Assembly: GCA_039111635.1 (NCBI GenBank)
Contig: JBCAQO010000001.1
Coordinates: 1,240,001 to 1,304,000 of the forward strand
DNA from: Heterobasidion occidentale
Taxonomy: Eukaryota; Basidiomycota; Agaricomycetes; Russulales; Bondarzewiaceae
Direction: 5' to 3'
DNA length: 64,000 nt
Position 1 is the first letter of the stretch. Each line of letters begins with the position of its first letter. Position numbers and translations under genes: made by a program. Positions 45,183 through 56,800 of this stretch are shown one piece after another. Below the pieces are notes generated by a model. It did not search any database and was not told the origin of the DNA. It worked only from the letters and a program-made list of their open reading frames with translations.

Positions 45183-47400
45183 ATGTCCTCCGAGCTGCCG
45201 CCCACGTACGAGCGGGAGTGCCCCGAGGGCGACGCGTCGGACGTGTCTGGTGCGCCGCCGCCCGACGAGCCGCAGATGCTGATCATGCCCGCGACGGACG
45301 CGCTGCGCTTCCAGCAGGGCTACCTGGGCGCCGACGGCGAGCGCGCGGCCATCGAGGGCGAGCTGCAGGTCAAGTGCGCCCAGCCCAGCCGCTGGCGAAA
45401 ACTGTCCGTGCTGCTGTCCTGCGTATTCCTCTCCTCTTCCGCCCGCTGACTCGAACCCCTGCCCCCCATCAAGCACCATGCACCTCCGCACAACAGAGTC
45501 CACCGCAGAGCGCACCATCGAGCTCGCGCACACCGCCATCGTCCTCTACGACGCCGACGCCGCCGACGACCCCGAGGCCCCGTTCCCGTCCTCGTTCCCG
45601 TTTGCGATCCCGCTCACCGCGGACACCCCGCAGTGCATCCACACGCCCCAGTCCGCCCTCGCCCACGTCCTCTCCGCGACCCTTCACCCCGCTGACCGCG
45701 CCGCGCCCCCGCTCACAAAGGCGCTCGCCGTCCACACCCGCCGCTTCAGCTCCCACACCCACACCCCCGCCATCGCCCCCGTCACCCGCAGCATAGACGC
45801 CCCCGCCCGCGTCGACGTCGAGGTCCCCCGCACGACGTTCACCGCCCGCGAGCCCGTCCCGATCTACGTCACCGTCCCGTCCCCGAGCAGGGAGCTCGTC
45901 GTCCAGGGCGGCCTCCGCCTCCGCAACATCAAGGCCGAGCTCGTCCGCACCGTGCGCGTGCGCCAGGGCGACCCCAACGACGGCCCCTGCGCTGACGAGA
46001 GCGAGGGCGACGACGACGACGACGACGAAGATGGCGGCCGCCTGCCCCTCGGCGTGTCCCACGAACAGGCCACCGAGCCCTCCTCGTCCTCGTCCCAGCC
46101 CACCGCGCCCCGCCGCGCCCCCGCCGCCGTCTACAAAACCGTCGTCTCGCGCTCGGGCGCGCTCTGCCGCTTCCACACCTCCCTCCCCGTCCGCCTGCGC
46201 TTCGTCCTGCACCAGTCCTCGCCCGCCTCGTCCCCGTCCGACCCCGCGCGCCGCTCCCCGCGGGCGACTTTGGCCTGCTCGACAGCGACGCCGAGTGCGG
46301 CTCCATCACGCAGGCGACGCTCCTCCACAGCGTCGCCTTCCGCCTCCGCGTGCACGTCACCTTCCGCAACATGGCCACCCGCACCGAGCACGTCTCCACC
46401 CTCGCCCTCCCGCTCACCTTCCTGCCCCCGCCCGCGCCGCTCCCCGAGCTCGAGGCGGGCATGGACTCCGCCTACCACAAGAAGCACGACCGCCCCCCCG
46501 CCCGCACCGTCCGCGGCGACGACCCCGACGCCGCGCCGCACTACGAGGAGGGCGAGGCCGGCCCGAGCGCCGCCGTCGTCGTCGCGAGCGGCGAGCCCCC
46601 GCCGTTCGAGGAGCGCGACGCACCGCCGTCCTTCGCGGAGGCCTCGACGTCCTCGCGCCTCCCGACCTTCCTCGAGTCGGAGCAGGAGATCTACGTGCCC
46701 TCGAGCAGCGACGACGGCGACGGCGGCGGCCGCCACATCGAGCCGCCGCCGCCGTCCCTGCCGCCCTCGCTCCCCGCGCCGCAGCCGCGCCACGTCATCG
46801 CCGGCGAGGGCGTGCTCTTCGGCTTCCCCGCCTCCGCGCACTTCGACGGCCACGCGGAGGACGTCGACCGCACGGGCGCGCCGACGCCCCCGCCGACGCT
46901 CGAAATGGCGACGCACGACCCAGACGTGACAGGCCTCGCCGACCTCGACCTCGACCTCGACATGGACCTCGCCCTCGACCTCGACCTCGACGCGCCCGGC
47001 ACCCGCGCCATGCAAGCCCTCGGGCTCGGCATCGCCCTCGAGCAGCGCGAGGACACCACCGCGCACGGCCCCCCGCCGCCCCCGCCGCCCCCGATGGACG
47101 ACCCGTCCGACCCGCCGCCGTCCATCCACTCCGAGTACCGCTCGCGCGAGGGCGTGCCGCACCAGATGCCCGGCGCACCCGGCGTCGTCGCCGCCGCCCC
47201 CGCACCGCCACCGTCACCACCGGCACTCGCCGCCGCCGCCGCTGCTGCAGTCGCCGGCCCCGGGCGAGGGGGGCACGCCGGCGTCGGCGCACGCGCACGC
47301 GCCGCCGCCGTATCTTATCCCCGATGATGAGGACGGCGAGGGCGGGCACGAGCACGTGGCGAGGCCGCCGCCGTACGTGGACGTGATGCACGAGCACTGA
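45183..47400 (+). CDS. Alpha-arrestin with PPxY motifs
   Basis: Alpha-arrestins are adaptors that bring Rsp5/Nedd4 ubiquitin ligases to membrane transporters for endocytosis. The N terminus carries LPPTY directly after the start, and the C terminus carries PPPYLIP and RPPPYVDV, three PPxY-type ligands for WW domains. The arrestin fold is seen as IEGELQVKC, TIELAHTAIVLYD, FPFAIPLT-DTPQC, VPRTTFTAREPVPIYVTV, LVVQGGLRLRNIKAELVRT, LCRFHTSLPVRLRF and RLRVHVTFRNMATRTE. A variable acidic, Ser/Pro-rich tail follows. Conserved sequence moves between frames near 46255 and near 47200, by introns or small indels. The stop at 47398-47400 follows VMHEH. Confidence 0.82.
46937..46996 (+). repeat. Asp-Leu coding repeat (GACCTC)n
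   Basis: Near-perfect GACCTC hexamers encode alternating Asp-Leu within the arrestin tail. It is a simple-sequence tract likely to vary in length between strains. Confidence 0.75.
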
Positions 47401-47724
47401 TGGCTACTGATGGGGGTCCGGTCGAGGCGGTGCAGGGGTGCGATTCTCGTAGATCGCGGATCGTTGAGGCAGTCAGCCAGCAGTTTGTTTTTTGTTGTTT
47501 TTTGTTGTTTCGAGTATAATGCATGGACTCGGTGTGGTCAGACAGAAGACCAGCTCTAGGAGTCCGGGGGTCATAAAAGCAGATTACATGTGACGAAGAG
47601 CGTAGGGCGGAGACCATGTATATAGAGATCACATCACAAAAAAAGAAAGCGGCCGGAAAGAGTCAAGAGACGAAAGCGAGGAGCCGGTGAGAGCGCGGCT
47701 TGGAAGGTATGTATCGGGCGCAGC

Positions 47725-48873
47725 TCAGCAATTGCATGCGTCCTTGCCCTTGGGCTGGTTCTCGTCGAGGTTGACGCCCTCCGATGCGCCACCTGCGCGC
47801 CCACCGCCGGCGCCTGGTCGGCCTGCGGTACCACGCGAAGACGCCAATATATGCTCGATCGGGATCTTCTTGGCTGCAGAACGGCGGCCGCATCAGCGCA
47901 TCAGCGGCGCAACCATCAAAGGGAAAAAACGGACCTATTTCGGTGAACACCTCGACGACGCCGTCGCCCGTCTTCGCGCTCGTCTCGAAGAAGAGCAGGC
48001 CGGCCTCCTGCGCGTACGCCTGCGCCTCCTCGCGGGGCACCTGCCGCAGGCTCTCCGCATCGCCTGCGCCCGCGGCGGCGGCGGCGCGGCGGCGGCCTCG
48101 CCGGGGGTGGCGGTCGCGTCGTCCGCTTCGTCCTCCGACTCGCCGGGGGCGCCGCTGCCCGACGCGGCGGGCGCGGGCTGGACGAGGTCGAGCTTGTTGC
48201 CGGCGAGCGCGATGACGATGTTGGGGTTCGCCTGCCGCTGGAGCTCCTTGACCCACGTCTTGGCCTTTTCGAGGCTTGAGGCCTTGGTGACGTCGTAGAC
48301 GACGACGGCGGCCTGGGCGTTGCGGTAGTACATGGGCTGCGGGGGCGCGGGGCGCGGTGGGCACGGTGCGATCGGGAGCGGGGGGAGGAGGGGAAAGGGG
48401 AGGGGGAAAGGGGAGGGAGGGGGGTGCTCACTGCGAGGGAGTGGAAGCGCTCTTGGCCGGCGGTGTCCCAGATCTCATAGCGCAGGACGCGGTCCTCGAG
48501 GCGGCATTTCTGGGTCAGGAAGGCGGCACCGATGGTAGGCTCTTTGTTGGCTTGGAACTCATTCGAGACCTGCGTGCGCGGCTCGTCATCGGGGAGGGGG
48601 CAAACGGATCAGCAAGACGCACAAAGCGGAGGACGACGGAGGATTTGCCGACTGCGGCCTCGCCTGCGTGGGACCAAACATCAGCATTCTGCCTGAACGG
48701 GGTAAATTGGTGGAAGAAGAAACGTCGAGCGACGAGGGCTGCGCCGTGTGCGCGCAGGGAGCGCATTTCCACGCAATTTCGAACGTCATCCTGGGGCTGG
48801 CTGCGGACTCACCGAGCAGGACGAGCTTGACCTGTACAGATTTGTCGGCTGAGCCTGAAGCAGCGTCGGCCAT
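47725..48873 (-). CDS. Rab5-type small GTPase (Ypt5/Vps21)
   Basis: Rab5 controls fusion of early endosomes. From the start at 48873 ([20 protein letters not shown]) the G motifs are GEAAVGKSS, switch [38 protein letters not shown] and ETSAKTG. The end KDACNC has the two cysteines for double prenylation. Between GNKLDLV and the [17 protein letters not shown] helix there is an Ala/Pro/acidic insert of roughly 35-40 residues. Several introns, one directly after the P-loop, fit GT-AG rules. Family is certain; which Rab5 paralogue cannot be told. Confidence 0.92.
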
Positions 48874-50472
48874 GGGTGGATATCGACAGCGGAGGGGATG
48901 GAGAGAGGATGGCGATGATGGGGGCGGAGCACAGCGGTGGCCAGGATGCCCGCAACAGTTTGCGCGTTGTTTACCAGCCGTGCCTATTCGGGCCGAGTGG
49001 CGCTCCCCGCTCTCCTCCCATCGACGACCACGGCGCACGTTATCCTCTCAGCTCGCCGTTGTGTACCCCATAAGAGTCTGCTTCATACCCATCGGATGGT
49101 TCAGAAATTGACGCAGGGTTGCCGCAACTTCTGTCTCCTTCTCTCCAGCGAACTGCCGTTCGACGATGTGCACGGGCAGATAGCGCTGGCCCCCAGGACG
49201 CTGTGCTAGTCTCCCAAAGGCAGGACTGCTGACGATTTCCCCTCGACCTCAGATATGGTCTATCTGGCCTCTCATTGATCACACTGTATGACCGTTGAAG
49301 CCGGTTTGGTTCTCTGGGTCGTATGTTATCACTCATAATCATGGCCCTCAAGTCAAATGTCCTTCGGACGCGTACATCACCATGGCCTCTTATTTGTTGA
49401 CTGGCGAACGGACGACGCTCTGAGGCCTCCCGGCTACCTTCTTGGCTTTTCTTTCAGCGAGTCATGTCGTCCGATCCTCAACCCGCCTGTGTCCCTTCTC
49501 ACGCACCTTCGAAACATGCTATCATGCCAGCCTCTGATTGAGCGGCCCAAGGCGCCTGCTGCCCTTTTTGGCCTCGAATCACACCGGTCAACGGGCTGTG
49601 TGACTTCGCGGCTATGAAACCGCCTCGTATGCGGTATGCTTGCCGTGCGGTGACGGTGTCGAAGTTCTCAGAAGGCAACATACCTCTGCCGGCATGCCGA
49701 TGGATGTGTCGTCTTGCGCGACGGCAGGAGGGCTTCTCAATCACCTGCACGATCGTAGAAGTGTCAAACACATCAGCATTCGAATATCTGGTAGGATTCT
49801 AGGGGTGGCGCATATATTGTGTGGTTCAGACCCAACCCAGGATACCCGGTCGATGCTATACAGTACGCCCAGTTTGTGTGTATCTAGCATATGTATGCTG
49901 ACTAGATGCTCGCCCACTGGGCGGTGCATCAAACACTCTAAAGAGAAAGGAAGATACGCCAGGGTCCATGCTTGGCTGCCGATCCGGCATCATGGACTGT
50001 TCATTGCCGTGCAGCAACGGCGAATGTCGAACGAAGCTCTCTGCCGAGTCTACCCAATCGCGAAGTTCATCACGCATCGAGTGAAGTCGGGTGATAGATG
50101 AATCAAGGATCGGGTACCGGCCAGGGTGGGCTTCGCAAGGTCAATGTTGGTGCCCAGAGTACAGCGCTTACGGCTGATAGAGATGGTGGATGATTTGCGT
50201 CCGACATACTTTAGAGCCTCCGAGGCGAATGGTCGATATATATCAGGGGCAGCTGCCTGGAAAGAAAACTTGTTGACCTGTAAAACGCTCGAGCGGGTTG
50301 CCGACGGGAATTATCAGAATGTGATTGGCGGTGATGAGCGATGAACCTGAGGGCCGCTGGCGGTGAACTGAAGCAGAAGGCGCGCATGACCAATTGCGAT
50401 AATGCGGGGTACCCCGGACGATGTGGGGTAATATAAAGCTCTTGGCGCAGACTCCCTCTCGCCCATCTCATC
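48874..50472. other. Long intergenic region
   Basis: The 1.6 kb between the divergent starts of Rab5 and the acyl-CoA synthetase returns to moderate GC content. Only short open frames are present, none recognisable. No repeat, RNA gene or transposon ends were seen. Confidence 0.45.
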
Positions 50473-53220
50473 ATGGCCTTTCGTGCGTCGCGTTTCTCGT
50501 CCACTTTCGCTGATGTTCTGACACGTCGCCCTCAGAATCGCAAGCAGCGGTATTCGAACCCACGCCAGAGAGCATCCCCCCGGCCGACGCCGACCTCGTC
50601 CTCCGCATCCCCGATGGCCTTCCGACCAACATCCATCCCTTGGTGAACATCTCTTCTGCATCATCCTCTCGACCCTCTCTCACCCAAACACGCAGAACCC
50701 TCTCCTCTTCCTCCTTCGAGCCGCCCAACTCTATCCTGACCACTTGGCTCTCGCCCATCCAGACGTCGAGTCCCCCGTGTTCTATTCCTATTCCGTCTGG
50801 TGCGTGGGCTGCGCCTCGTCGTGCCCTGTGCCAGCCCTGAAGTTCACACACCCCACAGGGCGCAACGCGTCCAGAACTTTGCCTATGGCCTTATCCACGC
50901 CGGCATCCAACCTGGCGACCGCATAGCCGCCGTAGCCCCCAACTCGTGCGTGCCCCCTTTCTCCCCCGCAACGCCTCCGTCCTGAAGCCCACCGAGGCCC
51001 ATGATAGCAGGTCTCTCCGCCTGCGCTCTCCGCTCCGCTTTGACGGCTCACCGCGCTCACAGATGCCCTCCAAGGCGTGATCGGCGCCCGCGCGATCCTC
51101 ACGACGATCAACGTCCGCCTCACGAAGCCCGAGGTCGACTACATACTCGAGCACAGCGGCGCCAAGCTCATCTTCGTCGACCACGAGTACGCTCACCTCG
51201 TGCAGGGCGCGAAGGCGCGCGTCATCGTCTGCAGCGACACGGGGCGCGTCGGCGATCCGTACGAGCAGTTCCTGAACGCCGGGAGAGCGTTTAGTCAGGA
51301 ACGGGGATGGGCAGGCTTGGAAATGGACGCGGACGAGAACAAGCCGCATTCGTTGAATTATACGTGAGTATTCGACCGTGTTTGGGGCTTTCGACGTGCG
51401 CGACTGAGGCTGCTATCAATAGCTCGGGGACTACGGGGCGAGTACGTATTTTGGGACCAACATGTCGATGTCGTGCTGAATTCGTCTCGTTTTTAGCCCA
51501 AAGGTGTTCTAACAACCTTGAGAGGTATGCGTTATATACTTCTCGCCACAAGGCTATCTGAAGACCAGCGCTCGTTGCAGGGACATATTTGGCTGCAATT
51601 GCAAACGCCTATGAGACACAGTACGTCGCCCTTTGGGCCGTCGAAATTAACCTCTATTTAACCCTGCGCGTTTTCTAGAATGAACAAGGAGTCCACATAC
51701 CTCTGGTATTTTCTGCGGCGTGATTGAAATAGCACAACTCTGATCGGTGCTGAGCGCAGGATCCTCCCCATGTTCCATGCAGCAGGCTGGACGTACCCGT
51801 GGGCGATCACCTTCTCCTTTGCGACCCAAGTAAGCGAGCAATATTTTAATAGACAAGTGACGGGCGTCATACTTGATCCGCAGATAACCCTTCGGTCCGT
51901 CAATTACCCTCTCATATGGAAACACCTGCTCCATTCGAAAGTCACACACTATTGTGGTGCGCCGACCGTCCAGGTGGGTTCCTTCCGTCGAGGGCGTCTG
52001 AAGTTCTGCTCATGGTGTTTCATCCCTTGCAGATTGGGATCGTGAACGACGTCAATGCTAGGAGGGTCGACCATCCTGTGATGGCTATCATCGCAGGAGC
52101 AGCACCGACGGCTCATCTCATAAGAGAGTTGGAGAAGAAGGGCATAACGCCGGTGCACGTATATGGATTGACGTACGTCCTATCTGCATTCATCGAGTCG
52201 CGACGTCATGCTGAAACCGCACCGTCCTTGTCCTTTGCCAAAATTCGATCAGCGAGGTGACCGCACACGCCGATTGCGACTACGATGGGATGAACTCACG
52301 TATCTTCTAGACGTACGGGCCCCTCACCCGCAACTACCCGCAGCCGTCCTGGTCGTCCCTCCCGCTCGACGAGCGCGCCAAGCTCACGTCCCGGCAGGGC
52401 CACGCCTTCGTGACCTCCCACCCGGCGCGCGTCGTGCGCCTCCCGAGCGAGCTCCCGGCGGGCGCGCCGCCCGACACGCTCGTCAACGTCCCGAGGGACG
52501 GCAGGACGCTCGGCGAGATCGTCATGCGCGGCAACCTCGTCATGCACGGCTACTTCGCCGACAAGGACGCGACCGCGCGCGCGTTCGCGGGCGGGTGGTT
52601 CCACTCGGGCGACCTCGCCGTCTGGCACCCGGACGGGTCCATCGCGATTCAGGACCGCAGCAAGGACATCATCATCTCGGGAGGAGAGGTGCGCCGCCAC
52701 GAGCCCCGCACGCCCTACATCGTCCGTCCGTCCGTCTGACCAAACCGTTTCATCCCGGACCTCGCAGAACGCGTCCAGCCTGGCGATCGAACAAGGTCAG
52801 AGCCGCCGCGCGGCGCCTACTCGATACGGTGCACGATGACTGACTTCCATCGCAGAGCTGTCGAGCCACCCCGACGTGCTCGAGGTGTCCGTCGTGGGCC
52901 GCGAGCACCCGCGCTGGGGCGAGCGCCCGATGGCCTTCGTGATCCTCCACGCCGCCGCCGCGGCGCGCTGGGCGGGCAAGCACGGCCACTTCGCGGACGC
53001 GCTCAAGAAGCACGCGCGCGCGCGCCTGCCGGGCTTCGCGACGCCAGAGTGGGTCGAGGTGGTCGAGGAGCTGCCCGTGAGTAGCCATTACGCCAGGCGC
53101 AGTGGCCGCTGCGACGCTGACCCGTGCGTGCATGCATTGTAGAAAACATCGACGGGCAAAATCCTCAAGACGGCGCTCCGCAAGCGCGCGGCAGCGGCGG
53201 CGTCGTCCGCCAAGCTGTAA
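50473..53220 (+). CDS. Peroxisomal AMP-dependent acyl-CoA synthetase-like enzyme
   Basis: This enzyme of the ANL superfamily should activate a carboxylic acid as an acyl-adenylate and pass it to CoA. From ATG at 50473 an intron (GTGCGT to CCTCAG) joins MAF to QSQAAVFEPTPESIPPADAD. Motifs: FAYGLIHAGIQPGDRIAAV, GARAILTTINVRLTKPEV, the AMP-binding loop YTSGTTGRPKGV, LPMFHAAGWTYPWAI, VHVYGLTETYGP, GGWFHSGDLAVWHPDG, IQDRSKDIIISGGEN and KTSTGKILKTALRK, including the adenylation lysine. The C terminus SSAKL is a type 1 peroxisomal signal. About ten introns are used. Chain-length or aromatic substrate is not readable. Exons from 52310 on are far more GC-rich than those before. Confidence 0.9.
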
Positions 53221-53894
53221 TCTGCAGAAAGCTGGATCAGGAGAGACATGCATCAGGGAACACAGGAGGTAGAAGCGCGGGAGGCCCTCGACTCGTCTGT
53301 GGGAGGCCGTCAGCGGAAGTGAACTAACCGGTCGGATCTTTTGGAGTTTCTAATGTAACATCTATTGTATTGCATATGATGTAGAATCGTCATCCGTTGC
53401 TGATGCGGGACGGTATCATGAGTAGGTACTGCACACGGAGAATAAGATATGGATTCTGATAACGAAGACAATGATGTGAGAGAGTGAGGGAGCATGCGGA
53501 GAGACAAGAAAGGAGGAAGGAGGGAGGGGGAAAAGACAAATCGTGGCGGAGAGAGCCTACGAGAATGGGGAAGAAAAGGAAAGGGGAGAGTGAGAGGATG
53601 AGAGTGAAAACGAAAGAAAATAATGAGGCGATAAGCGGAAATATGAAAAATTACGGGGGAATGCACGCGTGACAAGAGCCGGTGTAGGATTCGTGGGGAC
53701 ATGGCCGACATGAATGGAGTTGAAGGTATTCACGAGATCAAGAAGAGATGGCGATCTGCTGCTGCTGCGAATAAATAGTGACATTATTTTGAGAGTGGCC
53801 CGACCGATTCAGGCCCTCCGCCGTCCAAGAACTGCGCCCGCGCGTGCAATGGCATGTACTGTACATACAGCTCCAACTCCAGCACGGCGGTACA
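53221..53894. other. Convergent spacer with polypurine tract
   Basis: The spacer lies between two gene ends. From about 53473 to 53640 the plus strand is strongly purine-rich (long runs of A and G, with several G triplets). No gene is supported. Confidence 0.5.
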
Positions 53895-56800
53895 TTACGA
53901 CGTGACCAGCGGGCACAAGCGCAGTATCCGGAACGCGACGCCGCTGCGCTCGCAGAGGTAGATGTTGTCCCCGCGCCTCCCGAGGAAAATAACCTCGTCG
54001 CGCGCGCGCTCCGCGTCGCGTCCCCGAGCTCCGGCCGCCCAGGAGACCGCCCGGGGCCGGTGCTGAGCTTCTTCGCCGGTGCCCCGAGGCGGTGCGAGTG
54101 GGACTTGGGCGCGAGCAGCGAGGTGGGCGCGTGCGCGGACGGCGTCGGGGAGGACACGGGCATGCCGATCTTCCAGATGAACGGCGCGCGGCGGTTCACC
54201 TGCGAGGGCGCGACGGCGAACTGCGGGAGGGCGCTCCTCGAGGCGTCGGCAGGACGGAGGAGCGCGTCGCTGAGGTCGACGGCCTCGAGGCCGCCCTGCC
54301 GCATTGCGACGAGCACGGAGCGGTCCTCGACGTCGAAAGCCTCGAGACGCTTCACGTCGCCCATGCGGCCGGTGAGCACCGTCGATGACGATTCATCGTC
54401 CTGCTCGTCTGGACTCCACATGAACCGACCCTTGAGCACGGACCGGCCGCGGCCGTCGACGATGACGGTGCTGTGGCCTCCGCGCGATGAGAAGAAGAGA
54501 GCGGGAGGACCGAAGATCTTCGGCTGCGAAAGTAACGAGAGTGGTTGGAGGAGAGGCTTTCCCTCCGCGACGATCGGTATCGACTCTGCAGGGAACGTGC
54601 GAGAGGGCGATGGGCCAAAGGGCTGAGATGGGTCGACGCTCTGTTGACGGAGATCCTTGAGGAGAACGTATTCGACGTCCTCTTCCCGCCGTACTGGGAG
54701 ATCGGTGGGCAGCAGCCCGTCCCGATACCATGCTTGCATCAGGGTATGTTTCCAAGGACCTGAGGGTGCATCACAGTCAAAAAATTGCAAGACAAAAAAT
54801 TTGAACTGGATCGCCCTTACCGTGAACAACGCCCTTCGGGTCGCGATAGAACCACTTGGACGGCGCCGAGGGCGGTGGCAGCGGCAACCCTGGTGGCGAG
54901 AACTGTACCTGCGACAGGTCGATATCGCTGCTTCCGTTCACCTCCGGCTCGTGCTCCGACCGGTATTGCAAGAAGTCGGGATACGTCGGTGGAATCACGT
55001 ATTCGTCCGCGATCGAGGCCAGCGGGAAATGAGGTGCGAACGATAGCTGCTGGAACGTCGTGTACGGGCCCATCTGCGCCGTCGCAAGGGCGAAGAGTTC
55101 CTCCGTCTGCGGCAGCGCAGGCGGGTTCGTCGTTGCCTCCACAAGTGGCGGTGTCGGGGCTCCATTTCCCGCCGAGACAGAAGAGCGCACGACGGTCGTG
55201 GCAGGTGTGGTCGACGGCGCGGGAGTCTGCCCAGCCGGGTCCGTTGGGAGAGACGTTGATGTCGACGTCGATGACGGCACCGAGACCCCGATGCTGACAT
55301 TGACATTCGTAGACTCTTCTGCTTGCGCTGCAGCGTCCGTATCGTTTCCTGCACCCAGAGGGTCCTCGTTACGAAGCTCGCGTGCACGCCGGCGCGCCGC
55401 CCTACGCTCTGCGCGGCCAATGCGGACTTCGCGCACGCGCACGGTGGCGGGCTCGAGGCCGAACACGTTCTGGGAGAAAACAAGGAAGACCTCGACAAGG
55501 TCGTCACCCTGGAGCTGCAGCTCGAGCGAGCGCGGCGAGTCGGGCAGGATGAACGTGCGCGAAAGGCCGAGGGCGGTGCGATACGTGCCCGCGAACAGTT
55601 CCACCTTCTCTCCGTTCTCACCGCACAAGATCGCAAGAAAGCTGTCAAGCCATGTGAAAAAAAAACCCCCGCGCACGATCAGTAACGAGAAAACTTACAA
55701 AGAAGAATAGGAAAAGAAGAACGCAACACTGACCTCTTCTTTGACGTTTCCACAGCCTTGATCATCAGCGCGCCCTTGGTCCCAGGCAGCTTTACGTATT
55801 CCAACTTGGGTGCCGGGGCTACAACTGCTGTTGGCGTCCCGGACGATTTTCGTGCACCGTCCGCCTGCTCCACGCGCTGCACCTGCTGGTGCATGCTGTC
55901 CTCCGACCTGCGCGACGCGAACGCGTTTCCGATGATCCGCGACAAGAAACGCGAGTGGGAAGGCACAGGCGCAGGAGCCGGGGGGCCGTCAACGGATCTT
56001 GCCGCCCGCGTGGACGGGGATGAGGACGGGCGCGGCGATTCGGGAGGTGGCGGTTGGGCGGGCGGTGGGTGGAATGTAGACGAGTGCGAGCGCGAAAGGA
56101 GAGTCGTGCTGCGCGCGCGCATTTCTGGCGGTGCAGCAGCAGTGGGAGTAGCAGATGTTGGCGAAGCGATAGTCGTACTGTTCCGTGATAACTGCGGTTG
56201 AGATGACGAACCCAGCGCCGGGAGAGGCTGAGACTGGGAGGTCATAACTGACACCGACATACTGCGTCGCTCCTCCATGGACGACGACGAGGAGGGCGTA
56301 AAAACATTTCCAAGGACAGACCACCGCCGCCTGCGCGAATTGTTCGCTTGCGTATCCTGACTAAGGCGTGTGCGGAAGCTAGGTGTCTCGGCAGATTGAG
56401 GGCTTGCAGGAACGTCGTCATCACCCGTTGCGACGGGATGTGAGGCCGTGATCATGATGGGCGCTTGCACCCGGCGGGAACCCGGGGGCGGCACATCAGG
56501 CAGCCGGCTCTCGGACAGGGCCTCCGCAAATGTGATCTGTTCGTTCGTAGGCGTCCTCTGGTCCTCGTGCGTGCCCTCGTCGTCGCCTTCTGGCGTCGCG
56601 GGCTCATCTCGCTCGTCCATGCGTGATGCAAGAGAGCCCATGGAGGACACGGCACCCGCGGAAGGCGATGTCGACAAGGCTTGTCGGAGTGTTATCAAGG
56701 TCGGTGTCGGAGAGGGTGGAGCGGTGGTAGCTGAGGGTACACGCGGAAGCATGCTGAGGTCCAGGTTGGCAGGACGTGGCCGTCGCACGGATTGGGGCGT

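Noticed and set aside
48874..50472. Possible hidden gene in the long spacer
   Set aside because: Six-frame reading gives only short frames with no linked exon pattern or recognisable motif.
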